This document shows, piece by piece, positions 7,916 through 15,895 of a stretch of DNA of 64,000 bases. Below the pieces are notes generated by a model, which saw only the letters and a list, made by a program, of their open reading frames with translations, was not told the DNA's origin and made no database searches. Source of the DNA: Streptomyces resistomycificus (GTDB lineage: Bacteria; Actinomycetota; Actinomycetes; Streptomycetales; Streptomycetaceae); assembly GCF_001514265.1 (NCBI RefSeq), contig NZ_KQ948992.1, positions 186,001-250,000 of the forward strand, read 5' to 3'. Made by a program: the position numbers and the translations under genes. Numbering within the stretch: position 1 is the first letter of the stretch; each line of letters begins with the position of its first letter.

Positions 7916-10447
7916 TCAGTCGTCGGCGAGCTCCGCCACCCCCGTGACCCGGTGCAGCGGATACGTCCGCACCTCGTCCGCGGTGTGGTCGTACGCCGTC
8001 ACGAAGCCGCCCTCGACCCGGATCGGGGCGATCACCCGCTGGCTGGCGGCGCCCTCGGCGTTGACGTAGCCGATCCACAGGGTCTCGCCGGTGAGGACGG
8101 CGGCCTGCATGGTGGCGAGGGTCTCGGCCGAGCTGGTGCGGGGGAGTTCGCCGCCGGTGGCCGGGGCGGTGGCCGTGGGCTTGCGGGGGGCCGTGGAGGC
8201 GAGGTCGCCGGCGCGGATGGCGCGGATCGCGGCGGTCAGCAGAGTCGCGTCGGGGACCGGCGGGCCGTCCGGGACCGGCTCGGGGGGCGTGCGCGGCGGG
8301 GTGCGGTGGGCGTGGGCGCGGGTGATCAGGACGTCGCCCTCGGCGGACTCCGCGGCCGGCGCCAAGCCCATCGCGCGCAGCCCGTCCAGCAGGGTGGCCG
8401 GGTCGGCCTGGGTGGCCAGTACCGTCGGGGCCAGCCGGCGCAGGCGCAGGCCCGCCGCCCGCTTGTCGGCCATGATCTCGTTGAGCAGGGCGTCGTCGTC
8501 GCAGCGGACGTAGGCCGAGGCCGCGCCCACCCGCAGATGCCCGTGCCTGCGGGCCACGTCGTCGATCAGGTACGCGAGCGGCTGCGGAACCGGCGTACGG
8601 GAGTGCTCGGCCAGGAACGCGTGCAGGTCGGAGGCGGCCCGGCCGGAGTCCAGCGCGCGGCGCACCGAGCCGGGCGTGAACCGGTACACGGTCGCCCCGC
8701 CCTTCGACTCCACCTCCGCGAGCACGTCCAGCATCTCCGCCAGCGGACGCTTCAACGGTCCCGGCGCCACCGCCGTCAGGTCGGCCTGGAGCAGGACGTG
8801 GTCCAGGGGCTCGGGCAGCAGCGGGGCGAGGACGCGGGCCGCCGCCGCGGCGGCGGTGGCCTGCTCGGCGGGAGACAGCGGCTCGGCGGCCGGCGGGGCG
8901 TGGTGGTGGACGGGCAGCTTGTCGCCCGGCCCCTCGGGCTCCGGCGCCGGGGCCTTCGGGGCGGGAGCGCCCAGCAGCGCCCGCCCCTGCGTGGACAGCG
9001 CGCCCCGGCCGGTCACCCCCAGCAGCTCCGCCTCCGACAGCGTCCACCGCGCGATCCGGGCCCGCAGGCCCTCGTCCGGCTGCGGGCCCCGCAGCGGGCG
9101 CTCCCAGCCCAGCCGGGCCAGCACCGACTCCGCGGACGGCGAGGTGCCCTCCGGGAGTCCGGCCAGCAGGCTCAGCACCCGGTGCCGTACCTCGGGCGCG
9201 GCCGAGCGGTCGAGCCCCGGCCCCAGCGCCGACAACGTACGGTCCTTCGCGTCCCGGCCGCCCACCACCCCGGACGTCCGCGTCGCCGTCAGCCACGCCT
9301 GCGCGAGCCGCGACCAGCGCTCGGCCGCGGGCTGCTCCAGCCACTCGTCGTGGTCCGGGGTCGCCGCGTACCGCTCGTCGGCCTCGCCGTCGGAGGCCAA
9401 CAGGCCCGCCGCGTAAGCGAGTTCCACCCAGAACGCGGCGACGGGCTCGGACACGTCCAGGGCGACGGCGGTCCGCTTCAGGTCCCGGACGCTCAGCCCG
9501 CCCGCCCGCAGCACCGCCGGACCGCCCTCGTCCCAGTCCTTCAGCAGCTCCTCGACGGTCGCCAGCGCCGTGTACGCCTGCCCGGCCGCCGTCGCGTCCA
9601 CAACCTGTGGACGGTGCGCGGCCGCGGCCTCCAGCGGCGGCGGCAGCGGCTCGGTGGTCCGGTGCGCCCGGCCGCCCCGCAGGTGCAGGGCCACCTCGCG
9701 GGGCAGGACGACCGTGCCCGGCGCCGTCGGCAGCAGCAGACCCCGGTCGAGGAGCCAGCGCAGCCTGGCCGCGGGATCGGCGGTGACCTGGCCGTACGGC
9801 GGCCCCCACACCAGCCGGTCCAGCACCTCACGGGACTCGGCGGGGGCCCCGGCGAGCAGCTTCGCCATCCGCTTGCGGTCCCCGAACAGCTTGGTGAGCC
9901 GCGCCACGGCCGAGACCGCGTCGTGCGTCGACGCCAGCCCTGCCGTCGCCACGATCTCCTGCACCCGGCCCGGGGACATCCCCGCGGTCGCCTCCTGCAC
10001 CGTCGGGCCCAGCCCCGTCGGCGACGGGTGCTGCGAGGACGGCGCCAGCAGCTCCCGGGCCGTACGCACGAGCCTCAGCCGGTCGTCGGCGCCCCACACC
10101 AGCGCCTGCTCCCGCAGCGTCCCGAGCGCCCGAGGCAGCGCCGCGGTGACCGCCGGATCACCCTCGTCACCCGCCATCAGCCCGAGCAGCACCTGGTAAG
10201 ACGCCGGCTCCGCCGCCACCGCCAGCGCCTCCGCCGTCTGCAACGCGAACCGGTCCAGCCGCTCCAGTGCCCGCACGACCGACGCACGGGTGCCCGCGCG
10301 GGTCGCGAGCTGCGTGAGGTCGGTGGGAACGGGCGTGATGAGGTCGGGGCGGGCGCGCAGCAGCGCACCCAGGGAGGCGTCGTCCCTGGCACGGAGCGCC
10401 TCCGCGAGGGACCGCGGCGGTGTGGCCTGGTGGCTCATCCTGCCCAC
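7916..10447 (-). CDS. XPB/Ssl2-like helicase-associated protein (Helicase_C_3 domain)
   Basis: This ~840-residue protein resembles the large partner encoded beside XPB in actinobacteria (the Rv0862c type). It has no Walker A or DEAD box. The N-terminal half is helical, with winged-helix-like repeats (DLTQLATRAGTRASVVRALE). Residues ~480-620 look like the Helicase_C_3 region, including HHHAPPAAEPLSPAEQATAA and VLLQADLTAVAPGPL. The C-terminus has a WYL-like strand pattern: GETLWIGYVNAEGAASQRVI, then PIRVEGGFVTAYDHTADEVR. Start is uncertain: GTG 10447 or ATG 10438 (MSHQAT), neither with an ideal ribosome site. Function unknown; a DNA- or XPB-binding role is inference from linkage. Confidence 0.78.
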   Translation of the reverse strand: MGRMSHQATPPRSLAEALRARDDASLGALLRARPDLITPVPTDLTQLATRAGTRASVVRALERLDRFALQTAEALAVAAEPASYQVLLGLMAGDEGDPAVTAALPRALGTLREQALVWGADDRLRLVRTARELLAPSSQHPSPTGLGPTVQEATAGMSPGRVQEIVATAGLASTHDAVSAVARLTKLFGDRKRMAKLLAGAPAESREVLDRLVWGPPYGQVTADPAARLRWLLDRGLLLPTAPGTVVLPREVALHLRGGRAHRTTEPLPPPLEAAAAHRPQVVDATAAGQAYTALATVEELLKDWDEGGPAVLRAGGLSVRDLKRTAVALDVSEPVAAFWVELAYAAGLLASDGEADERYAATPDHDEWLEQPAAERWSRLAQAWLTATRTSGVVGGRDAKDRTLSALGPGLDRSAAPEVRHRVLSLLAGLPEGTSPSAESVLARLGWERPLRGPQPDEGLRARIARWTLSEAELLGVTGRGALSTQGRALLGAPAPKAPAPEPEGPGDKLPVHHHAPPAAEPLSPAEQATAAAAAARVLAPLLPEPLDHVLLQADLTAVAPGPLKRPLAEMLDVLAEVESKGGATVYRFTPGSVRRALDSGRAASDLHAFLAEHSRTPVPQPLAYLIDDVARRHGHLRVGAASAYVRCDDDALLNEIMADKRAAGLRLRRLAPTVLATQADPATLLDGLRAMGLAPAAESAEGDVLITRAHAHRTPPRTPPEPVPDGPPVPDATLLTAAIRAIRAGDLASTAPRKPTATAPATGGELPRTSSAETLATMQAAVLTGETLWIGYVNAEGAASQRVIAPIRVEGGFVTAYDHTADEVRTYPLHRVTGVAELADD

Positions 10448-11208
10448 GTTAGCGGGTCACCTCCGGCGGCCGGGCCGGTCGGACGGCGTCGAGGCGCCCT
10501 GCCCGCTCCGGGCTGACGTGCGCTCCCGCCTCTCCGTCGGGGCGGGCGCCCCCCCTGTACGCCGGCTTCTCCCGGCCCCGGGGGGCGTGGTCTGCGATCG
10601 GTGCGACGGCGGCGGTCGCATCCGACATCCGGAGCCGGGCGGTCGTCGACGTCCCAGCGCTCTCGCCGTCCTCGGCTTCGCCCTTGGGCCCGGGAGGCCT
10701 GGTCCGAGATTGGCGGTCCGTCTTCGGTGACCGGGCCGGGGGGGACGGGGCGGAGCGGGTGTTGACGTCCTGCGGGCGTCGCCGTCCTCGGCTTCGCCTG
10801 GCGGCCCGAGGGGTCTGGTCTGTGGTGGGCGGGGCGTCTTCCGTGGCCGGGCGGGGCGGAGGGAAGGCGGGGACGGGCCGCCGGGCCGCGTCAGCGTGCT
10901 GCAGCTCTCTCCAGGGCTGGAGCGGCTCGGTCCGCTCTGTCGGGTTGCTTCCGGCGGTCGGGCGGGCACGCGAGTCCTGGGAACGTCCCTGGGCTTCGGC
11001 TCTTCCGTCGGCCCGAGGGGCCTGGTCTGCGCTGGGCGGGGCGTATCCCGTGGCCGGGCCGGGCTGACTTGGTCGAGGGGTGTGGCCTTGCCGCGGCTCT
11101 GCCTCGGGGCGAAGGCCCGGCCCCGGTTGTCGGGCGGACGGATTCGGGCCGGGCTGCGCTACCTTCGACCGACGGGGTATCCAATGCGCCAACCCCGGAG
11201 GGGACTTC
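10448..11208. repeat. Gene-free region with degenerate ~70-80 bp direct repeats
   Basis: No gene is supported in these 760 bp. At least three related units occur around 10674, 10790 and 10992, each reading GGCTTCG, then GGCCCGAGGGG(C/T)CTGGTC or a variant, then TGGGCGGGGCGT and CCGTGGCCGGG. A fourth weaker unit lies near 10565. Spacings of 116 and 202 bp are not multiples of three, which argues against a repeat protein even though a 247-codon minus-strand frame is open. Confidence 0.6.
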
Positions 11209-12291
11209 GTGGGTATCGAGAGCGACCAGGTCGTCTACGAGTATCTGAGCCGCGTCGGAGACGTGGCCCAGCAGCGGCAGTTGTCGTCCGCCGTCCGGAT
11301 GCGGCTGGTGTCGGAGCTGCGCAACGAGATCGACCGGCGCAGGGCCAAGGCCACGGTCGACAGCCCCGCCGCCGTACGCCGCATCATCGCCCACCTGGGC
11401 AGCCCCGACGAGGTGGTGGAGGCCGCGGGCGGCACCGCCGGTGCCCCGCAGGCCCCGCCCGCCCACGTCCCCGTACAGCGGGACCGGGAACGGGAACCGG
11501 AGGACAGCGGCGGCGGCCGCGCGAAGGGGCTGCGGCGGGTCGTACCGCGCCCGCGCCCGGAGCGGGCGTCCCCCGACCCCGCCCCGTCCGACGTCCCCTC
11601 CCCGCCGCACATGGCGAGCATGGACGAGCTCGGCGACAGCGCCACCCAGCCGGACTGGTGGCGGGTGGACAGCAGCGCGTTCGGGGTCGGGGACAGCGTG
11701 CCCGGCTTCGTCGGCGGGGTGGAGATCCCGGAGCTGCTCAAGCCCCCGCCGAAGCCGGAACCGGAAGCCGAGCCGGAGACCACCGAGGAGCGGCCCGCGC
11801 CCACGGTCCAGAAGAAGGCCGGCGCGCTCGGCAGGCTGGTCCGGCTCACCAAGCCCGCGCCCGCACCCCCCGCACCGGCCGCGGTCGAGGCCCCCGCCAC
11901 CCGCCGACGGTTCCGGCTCCTCGGCGGCGGCGCGGCCGGTGCGGCCGGCTCGGGCGGCTGGAGCAACCCCTTCCTCCTGCTCGCCGCCGGACTGCTCGTC
12001 GCCGGCGCCGTCCTCGGCAACTGGATCGCCCTGGTGCTGGGCTGGGCCATCGCCTACGCCTCCCGGCGCCTCAGCGACGCCGAGACGAAGCTGGCGGTGG
12101 TGATCCTTCCCGGCCTGTCCCTCACGGCCGGTGCCGTGTGGCTGTGGGGGCGGACCGAGGGCCGCTGGGGCGAGCCGATCGCCGAGGGACACATGAACGC
12201 CGCGATGGCCCAGACCTGGCCCTGGGTCGTGCGCGGCGCGGCCGTGGCGTCGGCGCTGTTCCTGGTGTGGCGCTCCCAGCGGCGGCGATGA
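11209..12291 (+). CDS. HAAS-like cytoplasmic domain plus C-terminal membrane segments, function unknown
   Basis: The GTG at 11209 is preceded by GGAGGGGA at good spacing and gives 360 residues; the longer frame begins inside intergenic repeats. Residues ~5-70 are helical and resemble a HAAS/DUF1700-type signalling domain (VYEYLSRVGDVAQQRQLSSA, then AVRRIIAHLGSPDEVVEAAG). Residues ~75-250 are a Pro/Glu/Arg-rich disordered linker with PDWWRVDSSAFGVGDSVPGF. The C-terminus has three to four membrane helices (NPFLLLAAGLLVAGAVLG, WIALVLGWAIAYAS, LAVVILPGLSLTAGAVWLWG, VVRGAAVASALFLVW). It is likely an integral membrane protein with a cytoplasmic sensor or scaffold region. Confidence 0.75.
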   Translation: MGIESDQVVYEYLSRVGDVAQQRQLSSAVRMRLVSELRNEIDRRRAKATVDSPAAVRRIIAHLGSPDEVVEAAGGTAGAPQAPPAHVPVQRDREREPEDSGGGRAKGLRRVVPRPRPERASPDPAPSDVPSPPHMASMDELGDSATQPDWWRVDSSAFGVGDSVPGFVGGVEIPELLKPPPKPEPEAEPETTEERPAPTVQKKAGALGRLVRLTKPAPAPPAPAAVEAPATRRRFRLLGGGAAGAAGSGGWSNPFLLLAAGLLVAGAVLGNWIALVLGWAIAYASRRLSDAETKLAVVILPGLSLTAGAVWLWGRTEGRWGEPIAEGHMNAAMAQTWPWVVRGAAVASALFLVWRSQRRR

Positions 12292-12343
12292 CCCCGTACG
12301 CCGCGGGCACGCGCACGCCTGCCCGCCACCGAGGCTGGGCACA

Positions 12344-12991
12344 ATGGCCCATATGGCCTCTACACGCTTCTCCGCCCCCGCCCCCACCGTCGGCTTCGAC
12401 CTCGACATGACCCTCATCGACTCCCGGCCCGGCATCCGCGCCTGCTACCTGGCGCTGTCCGAGCGGACCGGGACGTACATCGACGCCGACCTGGCGGTCA
12501 CCCGGCTCGGGCCGCCGCTCGCGGAGGAGCTGGTCAACTGGTTCCCGGCGGAGGAGGTCGCGCCCATGGCCGACGTCTACCGCGCGATGTACCCGGCCAT
12601 CGCCATCGTCCCGACCCCCGCGCTGCCCGGCGCCCGCGAGGCCATAGCGGCCGTACAGGCGGCCGGCGGGCGGGCGATCGTGGTCACCGCCAAGCACGAG
12701 CCCAACGCCAAGCTGCACCTGGAGCACCTCGGCATCGAGCCCGACGCGGTCATCGGCGACCTGTGGGCGGAGCAGAAGGCGGACGCGCTGCGGGAGCACG
12801 GCGCGACCGTCTACGTCGGCGACCACGTCGGCGACGTCCGCGGCGCCCGGAAGGCGGACGCGCTGTCGGTCGCGGTGGCCACCGGCCCGTGCGACGCGAA
12901 CGAGCTGAGCGAGGCCGGCGCGGACGTCGTCCTCACCGACCTCACCGAGTTCCCGGCCTGGCTCGCCGGCTACCGCCCGGCCCGCGCCTGA
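12344..12991 (+). CDS. HAD-superfamily phosphatase
   Basis: The 215-residue protein carries all four HAD motifs: nucleophile motif I FDLDMTLIDS (~residues 18-27), motif II VVTAK (~116), the motif III lysine in AEQKAD, and motif IV VGDHVGDVRGA (~160). A helical cap (EELVNWFPAEEVAPMADVYR) lies between motifs I and II, as in phosphoglycolate-phosphatase-like C1-cap enzymes. It should hydrolyse a small phosphate ester in the cytoplasm; the substrate is not predictable. ATG 12344 or 12353 could be the start, and neither has a clear ribosome site. The 3' end overlaps the convergent gene by 22 bp. Confidence 0.85.
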   Translation: MAHMASTRFSAPAPTVGFDLDMTLIDSRPGIRACYLALSERTGTYIDADLAVTRLGPPLAEELVNWFPAEEVAPMADVYRAMYPAIAIVPTPALPGAREAIAAVQAAGGRAIVVTAKHEPNAKLHLEHLGIEPDAVIGDLWAEQKADALREHGATVYVGDHVGDVRGARKADALSVAVATGPCDANELSEAGADVVLTDLTEFPAWLAGYRPARA

Positions 12992-13218
12992 CGACGCCCC
13001 GCCCCGATCGACCGGAGCACCCCGGCACCGGCCAGCAGGAAGCCGACGCCCATGAGCATGCTCAGGCCGAACATGTACGACGGAAAAGGCTCCGTATCGA
13101 GAAGGAACGGGGCCACGGTGACCAGAGTGGCCACCGCGCCGATGAAGAACACGAGCACACCGGCGCGGATCAGTCGGTCACCGGGCTCGGCGGAATTCGT
13201 TTGGGTTTTGTCACGCAC
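12970..13218 (-). CDS. Small two-helix membrane protein
   Basis: From the GTG at 13218 the product is 82 residues (VRDKTQTNSAEPGD...). It has two membrane spans, LIRAGVLVFFIGAVATLVTV and YMFGLSMLMGVGFLLAGAGV, joined by an APFLLDTEPFPS loop, and a basic tail (GAGRRQARAGR). No family is recognised. An ATG at 13251 would add 11 residues. Its 3' end overlaps the HAD gene on the other strand by 22 bp. Confidence 0.65.
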   Translation of the reverse strand: MRDKTQTNSAEPGDRLIRAGVLVFFIGAVATLVTVAPFLLDTEPFPSYMFGLSMLMGVGFLLAGAGVLRSIGAGRRQARAGR

Positions 13219-13263
13219 TCGACCAGGGTAGTTCCCTGCGCGAAGGAACAACCGGGCGACGTC

Positions 13264-13291
13264 TTGTCACCGGCCTGAAGACCATTAGCCT
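13264..13291 (+). promoter_or_regulatory. Predicted promoter of the cold-shock gene
   Basis: TTGTCA (13264-13269) and TAGCCT (13286-13291) are spaced by 16 bp. Transcription would begin near 13298, giving an ~84-nt leader that opens with the hairpin at 13299-13319. Confidence 0.4.
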
Positions 13292-13298
13292 TGGTACC

Positions 13299-13319
13299 GG
13301 CGGGTCCCGACGACCCGCC
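13299..13319 (+). promoter_or_regulatory. 5'-leader hairpin of the cold-shock mRNA
   Basis: GGCGGGTC and GACCCGCC form a perfect 8-bp stem with loop CCGAC. It lies in the divergent intergenic region, so it is not a terminator of the minus-strand neighbour. At the predicted 5' end of the transcript it could stabilise the mRNA or sense temperature; this is inference. Confidence 0.5.
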
Positions 13320-13381
13320 CGAGTGCTATCAAGAGCCGTTTCAGAAGCAGTTTTCCGACGAGTACGAGGACGAGGACAGAC

Positions 13382-13765
13382 GTGCCTACCGGCAAGGTCA
13401 AGTGGTTCAACAGCGAGAAGGGCTTCGGCTTTCTCTCCCGTGACGACGGCGGCGACGTCTTCGTCCATTCCTCCGTCCTCCCCGCCGGAGTCGAAACGCT
13501 CAAGCCGGGTCAGCGAGTTGAGTTCGGTGTGGTCGCCGGCCAGCGCGGCGACCAGGCCCTTTCGGTCACCATTCTCGACCCGACCCCCTCGGTCGCGGCC
13601 GCGACCCGCAAGAAGCCGGACGAACTGGCCTCCATCGTCCAGGATCTGACGACCCTCCTCGAAAACATCACGCCGATGCTCGAAAGGGGCCGGTACCCCG
13701 ACAAGGCGGCCGGCGCGAAGATCGCCGGCCTGCTGCGTGCGGTCGCCGACCAACTCGACGTATAG
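13382..13765 (+). CDS. Cold-shock protein with C-terminal helical extension
   Basis: The GTG at 13382 (with GAGGA upstream) gives 127 residues. Residues 1-66 are a cold-shock domain with RNP1-like KGFGFLSRD and RNP2-like VFVHSS. Canonical CspA proteins are ~67 residues; this one adds ~60 residues, mainly helical (DELASIVQDLTTLLENITPM, KAAGAKIAGLLRAVADQLDV), as in the longer actinobacterial cold-shock proteins. It should bind single-stranded RNA/DNA; the tail may drive dimerisation. The long leader with a 5' hairpin suggests post-transcriptional control. Confidence 0.9.
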   Translation: MPTGKVKWFNSEKGFGFLSRDDGGDVFVHSSVLPAGVETLKPGQRVEFGVVAGQRGDQALSVTILDPTPSVAAATRKKPDELASIVQDLTTLLENITPMLERGRYPDKAAGAKIAGLLRAVADQLDV

Positions 13766-13774
13766 CAGCGCGTT

Positions 13775-14623
13775 TCACGGAAAACCGAGAGCACCGGGGC
13801 CGAGGGGCGGCACCAGCCCCTCGGCCGCCGCGCGGGTGAGCAGACCCCGGATCGCGGCATAGCCGTCCTCGCCGAGGTCGGCGGTGAATTCGTTGACGTA
13901 CAGCCCGATGTGCTGGTCGGCGACGGCCGGGTCCATTTCCTGCGCGTGCTCCATGACGTAGGGGCGGGACACCTCGGGCTCGTCCCAGGCCGCGCGCACC
14001 GACGTACGGATCGAGTCGGCGAGCCGCGTCAAGGTCTCCGCGCCCAGCGAGCGCTTGGCGATGATCGCGCCCAGCGGGATGGGCAGCCCCGTCGTGCGCT
14101 CCCAGTGCTCGCCCATGTCGGCGAGCTTGTGCAGCCCGTAGTTCTGGTAGGTGAAGCGCGCCTCGTGGATGACGAGCCCCGCGTCGACCTTCCCGTCCCG
14201 CACGGCGGGCATGATCTCGTGGAACGGCATCACCACGATCTCGCCGACCCCGCCGGGCAGCGTGTCCGCCGCCCACAGCCGGAACAGCAGGTACGCCGTC
14301 GACCGCTCGCTCGGCACCGCGACCGTGCGGCCCGTCAGGTCTTTCGGCCCACGGGTGAGGACGAGCGGCCCGCAGCCCCGGCCCAGCGCGCCGCCGCAGG
14401 GCAAGAGCGCGTACTCGTCGAGGACGTACGGCAGCACCGCGTACGACACCTTCAGCACGTCGAACTCGCCGCGCTCGGCCATGCCGTTGGTGATGTCGAT
14501 GTCCGCGAACGTCACGTCGAGGGCGGGTGCGCCGGGGACGCGGCCGTGGGCGACGGCGTCGAAGGTGAAGGTGTCGTTGGGGCAGGGCGAGTACGCGATC
14601 CGCAGATGCTCACCGGTCGTCAT
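13775..14623 (-). CDS. mqnD: 1,4-dihydroxy-6-naphthoate synthase MqnD
   Basis: The 282-residue protein matches MqnD, the last dedicated ring-forming enzyme of the futalosine menaquinone route, which turns cyclic dehypoxanthine futalosine into 1,4-dihydroxy-6-naphthoate. Signatures are LRIAYSPCPNDTFTFDAVAH at the N-terminus, the VLKVSYAVLPYVLDEYALLP segment, and DAGLVIHEARFTYQNYGLHK with the conserved His/Glu. It overlaps the upstream mqnB by 14 bp, indicating coupled translation. Streptomycetes make menaquinone by this pathway, so it is probably essential. Confidence 0.93.
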   Translation of the reverse strand: MTTGEHLRIAYSPCPNDTFTFDAVAHGRVPGAPALDVTFADIDITNGMAERGEFDVLKVSYAVLPYVLDEYALLPCGGALGRGCGPLVLTRGPKDLTGRTVAVPSERSTAYLLFRLWAADTLPGGVGEIVVMPFHEIMPAVRDGKVDAGLVIHEARFTYQNYGLHKLADMGEHWERTTGLPIPLGAIIAKRSLGAETLTRLADSIRTSVRAAWDEPEVSRPYVMEHAQEMDPAVADQHIGLYVNEFTADLGEDGYAAIRGLLTRAAAEGLVPPLGPGALGFP

Positions 14624-15320
14624 GAGGGTTCCAACTCTCCAGTACGGGTGCGAGCTTCCCGAAGCCCGTCGCGAGGGCCGTCAGGGCGTCCCCGATGCGC
14701 CAGGCGGCGCGGTCGCGCGGGCCCACCGGGTTGGAGACGGCCCGCAGTTCCAGCACGGGCACGCCGTGCGCCGCGGCCGCCTCGGCGACCCCGAAGCCCT
14801 CCATGGCCTCGGCGAGCGCGTGCGGGTGGCGAATGCGCAGGGCGGCGGCCCGGGCGGCCGTCCCGGTCACCGTCGACACGGTGAGGACCGTGCCGGGGCG
14901 CGCTCCGGTCGCCGACACGGCAGCCCGTACGAGTGATGCCGGCGGACGGTGGGTGACGGTCCCGAAGCCCAGTTCGGTCACCGGCAGGAACCCGTCGGCC
15001 GTCTCGGCCCCCAGGTCGGCCGCGGTGATCTCGTCGGCGACGACGAGGGAGCCCAGGGGCGCCTCGGGCGGGAAACCGCCGCCGATCCCGGCGGAGACGA
15101 CGAGGCCGTAGGGGGCGTCCTCCAGCGCTGCCGCGGTGAGGGCGGCGGCGGTGCGGGCCGCGGCGAGCGCGGGGCCGACGCCGGCGGCGAGGAGATCGGG
15201 GCCGCCGGGGACGCGGTGCAGGACCGCCCCCGGCAGCCGCACCTCACGCGCGGTGCCCGGGAACGCGCGCGCCACCGCGTCCCGTTCGACCGGGACCGCG
15301 GTGGCTACGAGGACACGCAT
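14610..15320 (-). CDS. mqnB: Futalosine hydrolase MqnB
   Basis: The 236-residue protein belongs to the nucleoside phosphorylase/MTAN fold: MRVLVATAVPVERDAVARAF start, AAGVGPALAAARTAAAL, GLVVSAGIGGGFP, and the MEGFGVAEAAAAHGVPVLEL segment with the catalytic-type Glu, then RAVSNPVGPRDRAAWRI. Futalosine hydrolase removes hypoxanthine from futalosine in menaquinone synthesis. Adjacent, overlapping mqnD confirms the assignment over a generic MTA/SAH nucleosidase. mqnA and mqnC are not in the window. Confidence 0.92.
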   Translation of the reverse strand: MRVLVATAVPVERDAVARAFPGTAREVRLPGAVLHRVPGGPDLLAAGVGPALAAARTAAALTAAALEDAPYGLVVSAGIGGGFPPEAPLGSLVVADEITAADLGAETADGFLPVTELGFGTVTHRPPASLVRAAVSATGARPGTVLTVSTVTGTAARAAALRIRHPHALAEAMEGFGVAEAAAAHGVPVLELRAVSNPVGPRDRAAWRIGDALTALATGFGKLAPVLESWNPHDDR

Positions 15321-15333
15321 GGACGTCGGCGGA

Positions 15334-15834
15334 TCAGGCGTCGGCGTTCTTCAGCTTGAAGTTCCACACGCCCTTGTACACCTTGCTGACCGTGGTGTCG
15401 GACTTGTCCTGCTCGACGATGCTGATGTTCAGCTCCTTCGGCGCGGCCTGGCCCTGCTGGTCGGCGAAGAGGTCGACGCCCTCGAAGTAGTAGTACGTCT
15501 TCTTGGAGGGGTTGGTGACCTGCTGGCCGTTGATCCACATGGCCCAGCCGGTCTCGGCGATCTTCGGGTCGACACCGATGCGCAGCGTCTCGCTCTGCGG
15601 CACCTCGATCGTGTGGGAGGCCTTCTTCAGGGTGCACTTGGTGGCCTCGGCCTTGCCGAGGTCCTTGCCGTCCTCGTAGCACTGGGCCTCGGTGCTCACC
15701 GACTCGTCGCCGATCGTCACGGTGGCACGGGGCGTCGGCTTGTCGCAGGCCGACAGAACGAGCAGTCCGGCGGAAACGGCACCGGCGACAGCGACGGCGC
15801 GGCGGCGTCGCACTACGGATTGCAGCGTGGTCAT
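15334..15834 (-). CDS. DUF2771-family lipoprotein
   Basis: The 166-residue protein has a basic N-terminus (MTTLQSVVRRRRAV), a hydrophobic signal and a lipobox VLSAC with the lipidated Cys at position 30. The mature part is hydrophilic with two further cysteines (AQCYEDG and ATKCTL) that may pair. The QSETLRIGVDPKIAETGWAM region fits DUF2771. It should sit on the outer face of the membrane; function unknown. It lies 13 bp upstream of mqnB and downstream of an MFS gene, in the same orientation. Confidence 0.85.
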   Translation of the reverse strand: MTTLQSVVRRRRAVAVAGAVSAGLLVLSACDKPTPRATVTIGDESVSTEAQCYEDGKDLGKAEATKCTLKKASHTIEVPQSETLRIGVDPKIAETGWAMWINGQQVTNPSKKTYYYFEGVDLFADQQGQAAPKELNISIVEQDKSDTTVSKVYKGVWNFKLKNADA

Positions 15835-15895
15835 GGCCGAAGGCTATCGGGCACGCCCACCCGTCCCCCTACGCGGGGGTGCGGCGTGCCGCGGG

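Noticed and set aside
10449..11192. 247-codon Pro/Arg-rich minus-strand protein
   Set aside because: The DNA repeats below it are spaced by 116 and 202 bp, which breaks the frame, and no conserved fold is visible.
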